Assembly (NCBI RefSeq): GCF_030317105.1 | Contig: NZ_JASZYG010000017.1 | Span: 36,492-100,491, forward strand | DNA from: Variovorax brevis | GTDB taxonomy: Bacteria; Pseudomonadota; Gammaproteobacteria; Burkholderiales; Burkholderiaceae_C | Reading direction: 5' to 3' | Length of the DNA stretch: 64,000 nt | Shown here: positions 43,119-52,103 of the stretch, piece by piece | How positions within the stretch are numbered: the first letter of the stretch is position 1 | Layout: each line of letters starts with the position of its first letter | The notes under the pieces: generated by a model | Told to the model about the DNA's origin: nothing | The model's database searches: none | What the model saw: only the letters and a program-made list of their open reading frames with translations | Made by a program: the position numbers and the translations under genes

Positions 43119-44951
43119 TGAGGTGTAGTAAAGATGTTTCTTCCGCACTTGGTGTGACGCCGTGGTTCAGTTTGGATGAAGCACGCGTATGCGCAGAAGG
43201 TCGAGCTTGGCGCGGCCGTACATCTGACGCTTGAGGAACTTGAGCCGGTTGACTTGCCCCTCGACCTGGCCGCTGCTCCACTCGGAAGTGAAGGCCGCGC
43301 GCACTGCGGACAAATCAGCCTTGAGGCCCGTTGCGAATCGACGCATTTCCGGCACGTCGCAATCACTGGCCTTGGCCAGCCAGCGATCGAATCCGTCAAG
43401 GTCGCGACGGTGAATCAGGCCAAGAAAGTGGCGCGTCAGACTGCCAGCCACAGCAATCGCCGGTTCGATTTTGCACAGCCTTTCGACGAAGCACTGTTGG
43501 TCAAAGCCCTTGCGTTCGGCCGCTCTTTTCCCATGCCAGCCGACCAGCCATGCAAAGGCTTGCCTTGACGACGGGCAAGCGATGCCGCGAGCTGCCTGTT
43601 TTCCCCCTTGTCCATGGCTTTTGCCGGCGTGAGCGCGCGCCATTGCGCTGCGAACCGTGTTGAGGCTCCCAGCAAAGCCTTGCGCTTGCAACTCGTGCCA
43701 GACATGAGCTGCGTTGACGCAGCCTTTGGCGACGCGCGAATTCAGGTGCTGACGATGCCCGTCCAGCAAAAGTCGGGCCGCGCGTGCGCGGTGCTCGCTC
43801 AGGAAATGAACCTGAGCTCACGAACTTGCTCACCGTTCGTTGGTCAAGGTTCATGGCACGGCCAATCGCCTTGTACGTCTCGCCGAGCTGGCGGCGGCGC
43901 ATGACCTCTTCATAGCGGGCAAGTCGCGCCTCACGGCGCTGGATGCCCAGGCGCTGCCAGATATTGAGCTTCAGCTGCGACGCGTAGGTGTCGGTGATCG
44001 GATGAGCTTCCACTATCGGCACTTCTCCCGGCGTTCTGGCGGCTTCGCGCAAACTCGCTGCCCGTCGCACCAGCAGTCGCTCCACCGCCTCGCGCAAGTT
44101 GGTCAGAAGGTGCCAGCGGTCGGCAACCTGTTGAGCATCTGGATTGGCGGCGCGAGCTGCCTCCGAATAGGCACCGGCGCGATCACGGGCCACGATATCG
44201 ACGCTCGGGTGTTGCCGCAGCCACCTTGTCACAATCGACGTCTCTCGCCCTGCGAGCACCTCGATTGGGCGACGCGTCTGCAGGTCGATGATGACAGTGC
44301 CGTAGCGGTGACCACGCTTGATCGCCCAGTCGTCGATGCCAATGACGACGGGTGGCGTCTGCGGTGCGGGACACCCGGCTCGGCGTAGCTCGCGCAGCAC
44401 GGTGTCGCCGCTGGTGCCCATCCCAAGTCTGGCCGCAAGTCGTGCGGCCGCGGCGCCGCCGAGAGCGTAGCCAAGAGAGCGCAGGGACTCGTTCAGTCGT
44501 TGCGTGCGGCGCTGGTTCGGCGCTGCCAACGAATCGAGCGGCTCGCAGAAGGTGCGCTGCGTGCAGTGCGGATTGAGGCACTTGAATCGGCGAACCTCAA
44601 TCGATAAGGTGACGCGCTGGCCGAAGCTGGGCCGGTCATCGAGCCGGCGGCGGGAACGCCCATGCACCCGGGAGCTGCGGCGCGAACAACTCGGGCACGC
44701 CGCCCCTCGAACGGAACCACACACGTCCACGCGCAGGCGATCATCGCCTTCGTTCCACTCGCCGACGTGCTTGCCAACGGTCCTGAGCGTCTGAGAAGGC
44801 CAGGAATGACGGTCATTGCTACCTCGCGTTTGAACAAAGGCAACATTTGGGGGCGAGGCACCGCAGTTCAAACTTCAGGCCGCCAAGTCAGCCGTTCCAG
44901 CAGACCATCACGTCACACAAAGTGCGGAAGAACCATCTTTGCTACACCTCA
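43119..44951. mobile_element. ISL3-family element with Tn7-like outer ends
   Basis: The 41-bp ends at 43119-43159 and 44911-44951 are inverted repeats with three differences. The inner 23-24 bp (GTTCTTCCGCACTTTGTGTGACG) have the ISL3 look. The outer 17-18 bp (TGAGGTGTAGTAAAGATG) have the look of the Tn7-like tips in this window. No 8-bp target duplication is seen. It sits between a tnsA remnant and a transglutaminase gene. Confidence 0.7.
43167..44871 (-). pseudogene. ISL3-family transposase, frameshifted
   Basis: The N-terminal zinc finger (CPSCSRRSSRVHGRSRRR, then CLNPHCTQRTFCEPL) and DDE motifs are clear: VVIGIDDWAIKRGHRYG, VDIVARDRAGAYSEAAR. After QRTVSKFVSSGSFPER the frame changes near 43,770 and continues with LLLDGHRQHLNSR, GFAGSLNTVRSAM and SSGQVEGQVNRLKFLKRQMYG (catalytic Glu). 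One indel separates the two parts, so the copy is inactive unless frameshifted. The N-terminal start is not certain. Confidence 0.82.
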
Positions 44952-45485
44952 CGGCTGCCGCAAGATGCACTCGTCTACTTGCTGCAAAGCCGCTACTGCC
45001 CTTCCGACAAAATGCAAGCGCAGGCCAGGAACCTTGTAGATAAATCATCGAGCGGCTACGCGCAGGTGGAATCGATCCGTGCATGGATTCACCAGAACCT
45101 TGAATACAAATACGGCGTGAGCAATGGCAGCACCGACGCTATCGACACGCTCCGCTTTGGCGCAGGCGTCTGTCGCGACTTCTCACATGTGGGAATCGCG
45201 ATGTGCCGTGCTCTTTGGATTCCTGCACGCATGGTCGTCGGATACCTTCACGGACTGGAGCCGATGGACATGCACGCGTGGTTCGAAGCCTTTGTTGGCG
45301 GGCGGTGGTACACCTTTGATGCCACCCAGGCACAGCCGCGCGGCGGCCGCATCGTCGTTGCCTACGGACGCGACGCAGCGGACGTGGCTTTCTTGTCGAA
45401 CTATGGGCCTCTCGAAATGCTCGACATGAAGGTCGTCGTCACCTGCCTGCCTGCTCATCGGACTTCAACAATTCATCCGGATTGA
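44952..45485 (+). pseudogene. Transglutaminase-like protein, 5' part removed
   Basis: From RLPQDALVYLLQSRYCPSD onward the sequence is a bacterial transglutaminase-like (cysteine peptidase fold) protein. It has catalytic Cys in FGAGVCRDFSHVG, His in MDMHAWFEAFVGG and Asp in WYTFDATQ. It ends at 45485. The usual ~100-residue N-terminal domain is gone because the ISL3 end lies exactly at the first matching codon. No start codon is evident, so it is probably not expressed. Confidence 0.82.
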
Positions 45486-45710
45486 CCGTGGACTTTTTCG
45501 GCGAATCCTTGGTGGCAGCAAGGGCGCGATGTCTCCTGAGCCTCCTGTTTAACCTGGTGTGAGATCGTTGGTATGAGAATTGCATCTACGCTTCGGCTGA
45601 CGGCACTCGCTGTTTTTGCCGACGTGACGTTGCGCGAGTGAATCGGCCTCGTGTGCTGGCTTTACGCGTCAGCAGTCAACCTTCATTCTCATCAATGGAC
45701 AGGCCTGTCG

Positions 45711-47753
45711 ATGAACCGCTTTCTGGTCAAGGCCCTTGTCGCTGGAACCATCTTCACCAGCGCCTTTTTGCTATTCCTGGTTCAGCCGATGATCGCCAAG
45801 CAGATCCTGCCCTGGTTCGGTGGTTCGGCCGCGGTCTGGTCGGTCTGCATGGTGTTCTTCCAGGTCGCGCTGCTCGCGGGCTATGCGTACTCGGACTGGA
45901 TCACGCGCCACTTGCGCGTGCGCGTGCAGGCGGCACTGCACGTCGGACTGCTGATTGCGAGCCTGACCTTCCTCCCGATCGTGACCAGCACACGCTGGAA
46001 GCCTGCGGGCACGGAGGATCCGACGCTGCAAATTCTTGGCTTGCTGCTCGCGACCATCGGCCTGCCGTACTTCCTGCTTTCCACGACCGGGCCGCTCGTG
46101 CAGTCGTGGATTGCGCGTACCCCCTTGGGGTCCCAGGTGTATCGTTACTTCTCGCTGTCGAACCTGGCTTCGTTGGCCTCGCTGCTGGCCTATCCCGTGC
46201 TGATTGAACCTCGCAGTGAGCTGCTGCAGCAGGCATGGGGCTGGTCGCTCGGTTATTTGATGTTCGTGCTTCTGTGCACTGGCATGGCGCTTTACATGGC
46301 ACGCCATTGGGACGAGACGGCGCTCGGTGCGACGGCCGCGGCAGTGTCGACGACAACGGAGACACAGACGCCACCGCGCCCCGGGGACTATCTGCTCTGG
46401 CTTACTTTGCCCGCGCTCGGTTCCTGGCTGCTGCTCGCCATCACCAACCACATCACGCAGAATGTGGCGGCCATTCCGTTTCTATGGGTGCTACCGCTCT
46501 CGGTCTATCTTCTCAGCTTTGTGCTGTGCTTCGAGAGCGACCGGTGGTATCGCCGATCCGTGTTTCTTCCGCTTGCCGCGACGATGCTTGCGCTGTGCGC
46601 CTATGGCCTCCAGAGCAGCCTTGGTGTGTACATCAAGACGGCAATCCCGCTCTACGTCGCCGGGCTCTTCGTGTTGTGCATGTTCCTGCATGGCGAAATG
46701 GCGCGACTTCGTCCGACCACGCGCTGGTTGACGCGCTTTTACTTGATGCTGTCGCTCGGGGGCGCCTTGGGCGGCGTCTCGGTCGGACTCGTCGCGCCTC
46801 ATTTGCTGCCGGCCTACTACGAACTGGGAGTTGGTCTGGTGCTGGTCGCGCTGGCGGGCATTGCCTTGCTGCGGAACTCGCGAATTGGCATGGCGGCCGC
46901 GCTGTCGTTGGCCGTGTTGAGCGCTTGGTTTCTGGCCGAGCAGGTGCGCGGTGATCTGAGCGATACACGGCGCCTGTCGCGAAACTTCTACGGCACCCTG
47001 ATGACGCTCGACACGCAGCGCGACAACGCCGAAGACAATGTGCGTCAGATGTATCACGGCTCGATCAAACACGGCGAGCAGTACCTCGCACATGACCGCC
47101 GACGCACGCCCACTGCCTATTTCGGCCCCGACTCGGGCATCGGCCACGCACTGGCCGCAGCGCCGCAGAAACCGAGGCGTGTCGGCGTGATCGGGCTGGG
47201 CGTCGGCACGCTCGCCAGCTACGGCCGCGTCGGTGATGTTTACCGGATGTACGAGATCAACCCCCAGGTATTTGAACTTGCCGACACCGAGTTCAGTTTT
47301 CTGGCCGACAGCTCTGCGCGCATCGAGCGGATACTCGGCGACGCGCGGCTCGCGCTCGAACGCGAGTCGCCCCAAGGCTACGATGTGCTTGCAGTCGACG
47401 CTTTCTCGGGCGATGCGGTCCCAATGCATTTGATAACTTTGCAGGCGATGGACGTGTACTGGCGCCACATGACGCCTGACGGCGTGGTGGCCTTCAATGT
47501 GACCAACCGCCGCATCGCTCTCGCACCGGTCATCGAGCAGATCGCCAAGGCGCGGGGGCTGCACGTGGTGCTGGTGCACGATGAAGCCGAGCACACTCCC
47601 TTTCGCGCGACCGACTGGATGCTGGTCGCGCGGAACCCTTCGCTGCTGGCGCCCGAAGTGATCGGCGTCGAGCCAACGGCTATTCCACCCAACCCGGAGC
47701 TGAAAAGGCCCTGGACCGATGACTTCAATAATCTCTTCGTGATACTGAGGTAG
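45711..47753 (+). CDS. Membrane protein fused to a spermidine-synthase-like domain
   Basis: A 680-residue protein. The N-terminal ~430 residues contain around 12 hydrophobic segments (FTSAFLLFLVQPMIAKQILPW, WSVCMVFFQVALLAGYAY, LWLTLPALGSWLLLAITNHI, VLPLSVYLLSFVLCF and more). The C-terminal ~230 form a Rossmann-type spermidine synthase/methyltransferase-like domain (VGVIGLGVGTLASYGRVGD, YRMYEINPQVFELA, YDVLAVDAFSGDAVPMHLIT). Such fusions are widespread in proteobacteria; their reaction is not established and they usually lack residues for true spermidine synthesis. ATG 45711 begins the standard MNRFLVKAL start. Monocistronic. Confidence 0.85.
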   Translation: MNRFLVKALVAGTIFTSAFLLFLVQPMIAKQILPWFGGSAAVWSVCMVFFQVALLAGYAYSDWITRHLRVRVQAALHVGLLIASLTFLPIVTSTRWKPAGTEDPTLQILGLLLATIGLPYFLLSTTGPLVQSWIARTPLGSQVYRYFSLSNLASLASLLAYPVLIEPRSELLQQAWGWSLGYLMFVLLCTGMALYMARHWDETALGATAAAVSTTTETQTPPRPGDYLLWLTLPALGSWLLLAITNHITQNVAAIPFLWVLPLSVYLLSFVLCFESDRWYRRSVFLPLAATMLALCAYGLQSSLGVYIKTAIPLYVAGLFVLCMFLHGEMARLRPTTRWLTRFYLMLSLGGALGGVSVGLVAPHLLPAYYELGVGLVLVALAGIALLRNSRIGMAAALSLAVLSAWFLAEQVRGDLSDTRRLSRNFYGTLMTLDTQRDNAEDNVRQMYHGSIKHGEQYLAHDRRRTPTAYFGPDSGIGHALAAAPQKPRRVGVIGLGVGTLASYGRVGDVYRMYEINPQVFELADTEFSFLADSSARIERILGDARLALERESPQGYDVLAVDAFSGDAVPMHLITLQAMDVYWRHMTPDGVVAFNVTNRRIALAPVIEQIAKARGLHVVLVHDEAEHTPFRATDWMLVARNPSLLAPEVIGVEPTAIPPNPELKRPWTDDFNNLFVILR

Positions 47754-47877
47754 TAAGGTCGCAGGGATCAGCATGCCTAGACCGGAAGGCTGTTGCCCCG
47801 AAGGGCGCGGCGATGCAGAGCAGTCCACGCGTGAGCGTCCGGCCGTTCCACCTTGACCCGGTTCCGTGCCGGTGACA

Positions 47878-48144
47878 TCAGGATGAGATCGTGGATCCGA
47901 CGAAGGCGACGCACTCCACGAGGTTGAGGGCGGCCAGCAGCAGGTATTTTTCGGCGTCGGTGCGCACACTCAGCAAGTCGTGGTCGCCCAGGTATCCGTA
48001 CACGAACGCGAGCAAGTAGCGCTCGAGGTGTTCGTCGCAGAACTGCTGGATGACCTGGTTCGCCGGGCGTGAAGGAGAGTGTGCAAAAGTGTGGGAGGCT
48101 GCGAGGCCCCGGCGGCCGGCCATTCTCGCTACTCTGGCGGTCAT
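47878..48144 (-). CDS. Possible protein with N-terminus inside a MITE
   Basis: An 88-residue frame. The C-terminal ~60 residues (NQVIQQFCDEHLERYLLAFV, YGYLGDHDLLSVRTDAEKYLL, LNLVECVAFVG) look like real protein. The first ~28 codons come from the MITE-like repeat at 48074-48241. It is either a gene extended by the insertion or a truncated remnant. No family recognised. Confidence 0.35.
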   Translation of the reverse strand: MTARVARMAGRRGLAASHTFAHSPSRPANQVIQQFCDEHLERYLLAFVYGYLGDHDLLSVRTDAEKYLLLAALNLVECVAFVGSTISS

Positions 48145-48241
48145 CGGACGGTCGGAGGCACCCCCCTTAGCGGACGTGGGTTCCTAGTGAGGTCCGTGCT
48201 TGACTTTCGAGACCGGCCTCCCACACTTTTGCACACTCTCC
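48074..48241. repeat. MITE-like element, 26-bp perfect inverted ends
   Basis: GGAGAGTGTGCAAAAGTGTG followed by GGAGGC at 48074-48099 is repeated exactly in reverse complement at 48216-48241, with 116 bases between that encode nothing. The size and ends are those of a nonautonomous insertion element. No direct repeat flanks it. Confidence 0.65.
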
Positions 48242-48258
48242 CCCACGACTACGTGAGT

Positions 48259-48435
48259 GGCCAACGCATGAAACGCAACGGGCACATGCAGTGGACTCGC
48301 ATGGGAGCAAATGCGCTTCTGCAGGTGCGATGCGCGGTGCTCAACGGGCAAGACGTCAGGAACTTCAAACGCTGGTATCCGCCGGATCGAGAGCTTCCCC
48401 AACCTGCCACCCCCTCATTGATCGCCCAGATCTAG
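48259..48435 (+). pseudogene. ISKra4-family transposase C-terminal remnant
   Basis: MKRNGHMQWTRMGANALLQV continues RCAVLNGQDVRNFKRWYPP, the characteristic end of ISKra4-family transposases. The catalytic part is absent. It starts 18 bases after the MITE. Confidence 0.7.
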
Positions 48436-48564
48436 CCTCTGACTTTGGCCGCTCCCGAATCCGTGCACAAAGCCACAGTTTTGAACCCTGTCGGCGGTCG
48501 CGACGACCCGTCCTAACAACATTGATAGTTACCTTTGGTTGCGGGCTTTCGTCCAATAGCGGGC

Positions 48565-49344
48565 ATGCACTTCCCGACCTTTCGCACCGATTCCGCCACC
48601 GAGATCCGCGTTCACCTCGCGCCGCACACCCTCATCGCCTGCGAGCTTCAACGCCGCTGGCGCAAGCCGGCGGTGACCCGCAAGGCCAGCTTCGAGTTCA
48701 TCGCGGGCGAACGCGCCGGCGCCATGGACCGCCTGCAGGACTGGATTGCCGAAGTCCCCGCCAAGCGATCCATCAACTGGGTCGTGGGGCCGACCGAGGC
48801 CCTGTACTTCACGCTGCCGTGGTCACCGGCTTGGGTGGATCGCAGCTTGCGCGACACCTTCGCCCGCGAACGCTTCGAGCAACTGTTCGAACGCGACGCC
48901 CGAACGGCGGCGTTCTGCTTTGCCGATGCATCGCCCGAGGGCGGACAACTGGTGTCCTGCATCTCGATCGAACTGCATGCCGAACTGGTCGCGCATGCGA
49001 AACGCTCTGGATGCGCGCTGGGCGGCATCAAGCCCTCCATTGCCGCGGTCTGGAATCGCTTTCGCGGCGTGCTGGAGACGGAGCAAGGCACCCTGTGCGT
49101 GGTCGATGGCGACCAGCAGACGATCGTGCGGCACAACAAGAGCCGGATCGAAGACATCTTTGTCCGGCCATGCTCGCCGGTCGCCAAGGTGATGGCGTCG
49201 CGCGGGGGCGTGTTTCGCCGCTTCACGAACGATCCCGCCCACACGCCCATGGGCCGGTCCGGCGACCTGCAGTTGCCGATCCGGCGTGGCTTCGTGGCGG
49301 CCCAGGACGCCACCTACGCATTTGCCTTGTGCGGCGCGCTGTGA
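48565..49344 (+). CDS. Hypothetical cytoplasmic protein
   Basis: A 259-residue protein starting MHFPTFRTDSATEIRVHLAP. Segments SINWVVGPTEALYFTLPWSPAW, DRSLRDTFARERFEQLFE and QLVSCISIELHAELVAHAKRSG alternate strands and helices. The pairing of short ILIV-rich strands with CVVDGDQQTIVRH suggests an actin-like/RNase-H-like fold of the kind found in pilus-assembly proteins (PilM/MshI), but this is weak. No signal peptide. No operon partner. Confidence 0.55.
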   Translation: MHFPTFRTDSATEIRVHLAPHTLIACELQRRWRKPAVTRKASFEFIAGERAGAMDRLQDWIAEVPAKRSINWVVGPTEALYFTLPWSPAWVDRSLRDTFARERFEQLFERDARTAAFCFADASPEGGQLVSCISIELHAELVAHAKRSGCALGGIKPSIAAVWNRFRGVLETEQGTLCVVDGDQQTIVRHNKSRIEDIFVRPCSPVAKVMASRGGVFRRFTNDPAHTPMGRSGDLQLPIRRGFVAAQDATYAFALCGAL

Positions 49345-49820
49345 CTTCCGTCCCATCGCAACAAGGGCGGGGCACCGGTAGCTCACCTGCCGCGGACGCC
49401 GCTGCGCGACACGCTGGCAGTGGCACCCACACGCACCGTCTCACCGGCGGGGCCCACGGCGCGGACACTTCGAGAGACGTGCGAGCCAGGGGGCACGATG
49501 GGCTGGTGCTCCGACATCCCCGCCCGACGGCCTCGCTTGCCTCATCGCTTGAGACGGAGATCCGTTTTGATCCCGCGAGCCAGCAGGATCGTCGCAGCCT
49601 TGCCTGGCATTCAAGCACCACCCAAGCACCATCCTGTCGGCAGTGCCGGTCCGCTACCGCGTACAACAGGCCGGCCTTCGCCAGGTTCGATACGACAGCA
49701 ATGCCGGGGCGACGTATCGGCGATGCCTTCTCGCTGGGTTCCCACAGGGGATCGTCGACCGATTCTTTGCGTCCTCAAGCGTGCGTTTGTTCCTTGGTCC
49801 ACCGCATACCTTTCAACACA
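49345..49820. other. No clear gene
   Basis: Both strands carry only motif-free frames. I see no gene or repeat here. Confidence 0.35.
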
Positions 49821-50000
49821 ATGGGCAACATGCCACGACCCATCCGCACGCCCCAGGACTTCAGGTCTTCCGCCGCACTGAATCGCGCACAAGATCCGGC
49901 GCATGGACGCGCGTCAGTCCTGCCGTTGCCGAGGGAGCGGATCGTCCAATTCGCCATGGGCGGTGTGCTCGTCATGGCCGCGTTCTACATCCTCCTGTGA
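49821..50000 (+). CDS. Small tail-anchored membrane protein
   Basis: A 59-residue protein: MGNMPRPIRTPQDFRSSAAL, a hydrophilic middle and a C-terminal membrane helix (IVQFAMGGVLVMAAFYILL) that reaches the last residue. It is followed immediately by the convergent glutaminase remnant. No family recognised; an internal start at MPRPI (49830) is possible. Confidence 0.5.
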   Translation: MGNMPRPIRTPQDFRSSAALNRAQDPAHGRASVLPLPRERIVQFAMGGVLVMAAFYILL

Positions 50001-50009
50001 ACCGCACCG

Positions 50010-50286
50010 GCTTTCCAGGAGGCCTGTGGCCGTTCGCCCAGGTGCTGCATGCGAGCGTGAGCGTGAACAGCTTGGACACGCTCTGGATCGAAAATGGCAC
50101 GGCCGCGTCGCCGGCGCAGGCCTCGTGGCCGCTGCAGGTCCGAAGCGCAATGCCGAACTGCGATGCGGGCACGCGCGCGAGCGCCGGGATGTAGCTGGCG
50201 AACTTCCCACCCACACCGAGCAAGGGGCGGATCTCGGCGTTGATCTCGTCGAGCACGGGCTGGAAGTCCTGGGGTGTGGTCATCAT
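50010..50286 (-). pseudogene. Glutaminase (GlsA-like) N-terminal remnant
   Basis: MTTPQDFQPVLDEINAEIRP, GGKFASYIPALARVPASQFG and VPFSIQSVSKLFTLTLA are the opening blocks of serine-dependent glutaminases, with the nucleophile Ser in FSIQSVSK. After about 80 residues similarity ends (CSTWANGHRPPGKPVRF), and the remaining ~220 residues are gone. Confidence 0.8.
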
Positions 50287-50538
50287 CGTGGGTGCATCAT
50301 TCAGTGGGCGGAGTATGTCCCGCTCATGGCTGCGCGCCGGAGGAAGTCCAGCGTCACGATGTGCACCGGTCAAGGCGCCATTTACCTGTCAATCCTCTAG
50401 GCGATTTGGTTCGGTCGGCACATGTAAGAATGGCCGATCGACGCCCACAGCGGCGAGAACGCCTCCAGGCAGCGCCGGGAAGAAGTATGGACAGGGCTGC
50501 CGCGGAATTCAGGCCTGAGACAAACGACGAGGATTGGA

Positions 50539-51549
50539 TCAACTGCGGAACTGCTTTGACGCAAACGCCCAAGCCATGCGAGATGCGCAAGGCCCCTCGC
50601 CGTCGCTGAATGGCTCCCTGGCGGACCCGCCGCTCCAGGCATGGCCCAGTTGCGCAATCTCGACGAGTGTGGCGACTGTGCTTCCTTTTCGCTGGTAGTC
50701 GGTCACGCTGGTGGCGTAGCGCTTGCCGCGTTGCACGCTGCGCGGCGCCGATTCCCGTGCACCCGCCGCAGCCGCCCATGCCCGTGCAGCGGCTTGGCCG
50801 TTGCCGGGTGCGACGACGCGGTCGATGCCGCCGTGAATGACCATCAGCGGCGGCCATGCAGCAGTCATCCTCGCCACGGGCGCCACCGCCTGCAGCCGTG
50901 TCCTGCGCAGGCCGTGCATGGCGCCCAGCGCCGACATGGTGGAGTGCGCGGTGCCCGGGGGAATGCCGGAGTGCATCACCACGGCCTTGAAGCGTTCCGG
51001 GTGCCGCGTCACGAGCAGCGCGGCCATGCTGGCGCCCGCCGAAAGTCCTGCCACGGCGACGCGCGTGCGGTCCACGCCATACATGATGCTCACCTGGTCG
51101 ATGGCATTCATGATGAGCGCGGCTTCGCCGTACGCGCGCCCGCCGGAGGTGTCGAACCAGTTCCAGCAGCCACCCGCGTTCGACGCGCGGTCCTGCTCGG
51201 GGTAGAGCACCATGAAGCGTTCACGCGCCGCGATGGAGTTCATGCGTGTGCTCTTCGCAAAGCTCTTCGCGTCCTGGCTGCAGCCGTGCAGCATCACCAT
51301 CAGAGGCAGCTTTTCGCCGAACTTGATGTCGGGCGGCCGGTAGAGGCGGTAGCGCCGCATGCCGGCTGCGCCCATCGCCACACCCGCGAGCCACTGGCCC
51401 GTGCGCGTGGGCGCCTTGCGCTTTTCAATCGCCTTCTTGACGACGCCGTCGACCGCCTTCTTGCTCACGCGCAGGCTGCTGCGCGTCAGGATCGTCATGT
51501 TCCGCTGGAAGATCTTCGTCCAGACGGAAGTCAGCGTTTTCTTTGCCAT
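50539..51549 (-). CDS. PHB-depolymerase-family esterase
   Basis: A 336-residue alpha/beta hydrolase beginning MAKKTLTSVWTKIFQRNM. LPLMVMLHGCSQDAKSFA is the oxyanion region, VAVAGLSAGASMAALL the nucleophile elbow (Gly-Leu-Ser-Ala-Gly), PLMVIHGGIDRVVAPGNG the acid region and AQLGHAWSGGS the His. This is the catalytic order of the type 1 PHB-depolymerase-like esterases common in Burkholderiales, whose substrates include polyhydroxyalkanoates and other esters. No signal peptide. A frameshifted small basic gene just upstream on the same strand is its usual partner type. Confidence 0.85.
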   Translation of the reverse strand: MAKKTLTSVWTKIFQRNMTILTRSSLRVSKKAVDGVVKKAIEKRKAPTRTGQWLAGVAMGAAGMRRYRLYRPPDIKFGEKLPLMVMLHGCSQDAKSFAKSTRMNSIAARERFMVLYPEQDRASNAGGCWNWFDTSGGRAYGEAALIMNAIDQVSIMYGVDRTRVAVAGLSAGASMAALLVTRHPERFKAVVMHSGIPPGTAHSTMSALGAMHGLRRTRLQAVAPVARMTAAWPPLMVIHGGIDRVVAPGNGQAAARAWAAAAGARESAPRSVQRGKRYATSVTDYQRKGSTVATLVEIAQLGHAWSGGSAREPFSDGEGPCASRMAWAFASKQFRS

Positions 51550-51606
51550 TGGGTCGTCGAGCAAGCGTTCGGCATGCGGCGAGGCGCAACCGTGAAGTCG
51601 GGGAAG

Positions 51607-51814
51607 TCATCGGCGGGTCTTTCTTCTCGCGGTGGGCCGGATGGCCTTGCCGCTCCAGAAGTCGATGATCTGCTTGGTCATTTCAGCCCTTCATCGTGGC
51701 GACCTGGCGTTTCGCAGCCGCGGTCGCTTGGCCCCGTGCCGAGCCTGCCACCCGGTTGACGGCGCTCGGCCACATACTCGTGGCCGGGTTCTTCATTGTC
51801 CAGGGATTGCGCAT
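51607..51814 (-). pseudogene. Small basic protein upstream of the esterase, frameshifted
   Basis: First part: MRNPWTMKNPATSMWPSAVN, then RVAGSARGQATAAAKRQVATMK, stopping at 51,683. One frame over it continues with MTKQIIDFWSGKAIRPTARRKTRR to 51607. Joined, these give a ~70-residue basic, helical protein. Such proteins occur next to PHB-depolymerase-type esterases and resemble small granule-associated or DNA-binding proteins. A single indel breaks this copy. Confidence 0.6.
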
Positions 51815-52103
51815 GTCATTCCTTCGCGACCACTGCGGCCGATGTGAGAGCATGAGGCCAAGACGCCCCGAGCGCCTGCCCGATAATGCAAGAACTGGAT
51901 GCTTCGATCCGTGCCACACCTCGCCGACGAAGCTGCGCGGCACCTGCTGTCGAGTGGACCATGGCATCTGCGCAACATCAACCATGGCGAGTCCTTCGCG
52001 CTCGACATCCAGGGCAGCACCTTCGACCCGGCGAGCAGGAGAAGGTGAAAGAAGCGCATGCGAAACCCGCCAACCACCGCTACACGGCGCAAAGGAAACC
52101 TCC
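51815..52103. other. Upstream region of the soluble histidine kinase
   Basis: Divergent intergenic DNA. Open frames in it lack family character, apart from a short plus-strand stretch LRNINHGESFALDIQGSTFDP that may be a gene fragment. Promoters for both flanking genes should lie here. Confidence 0.3.

Noticed and set aside
46491..47969. 492-codon minus-strand frame opposite the spermidine-synthase-like fusion
   Set aside because: Shadow; membrane helices and the Rossmann motif are on the plus strand.
48291..50000. 569-codon plus-strand frame
   Set aside because: Only its last 59 codons look like a protein. The earlier part is out of frame with the gene at 48565 and has no features.
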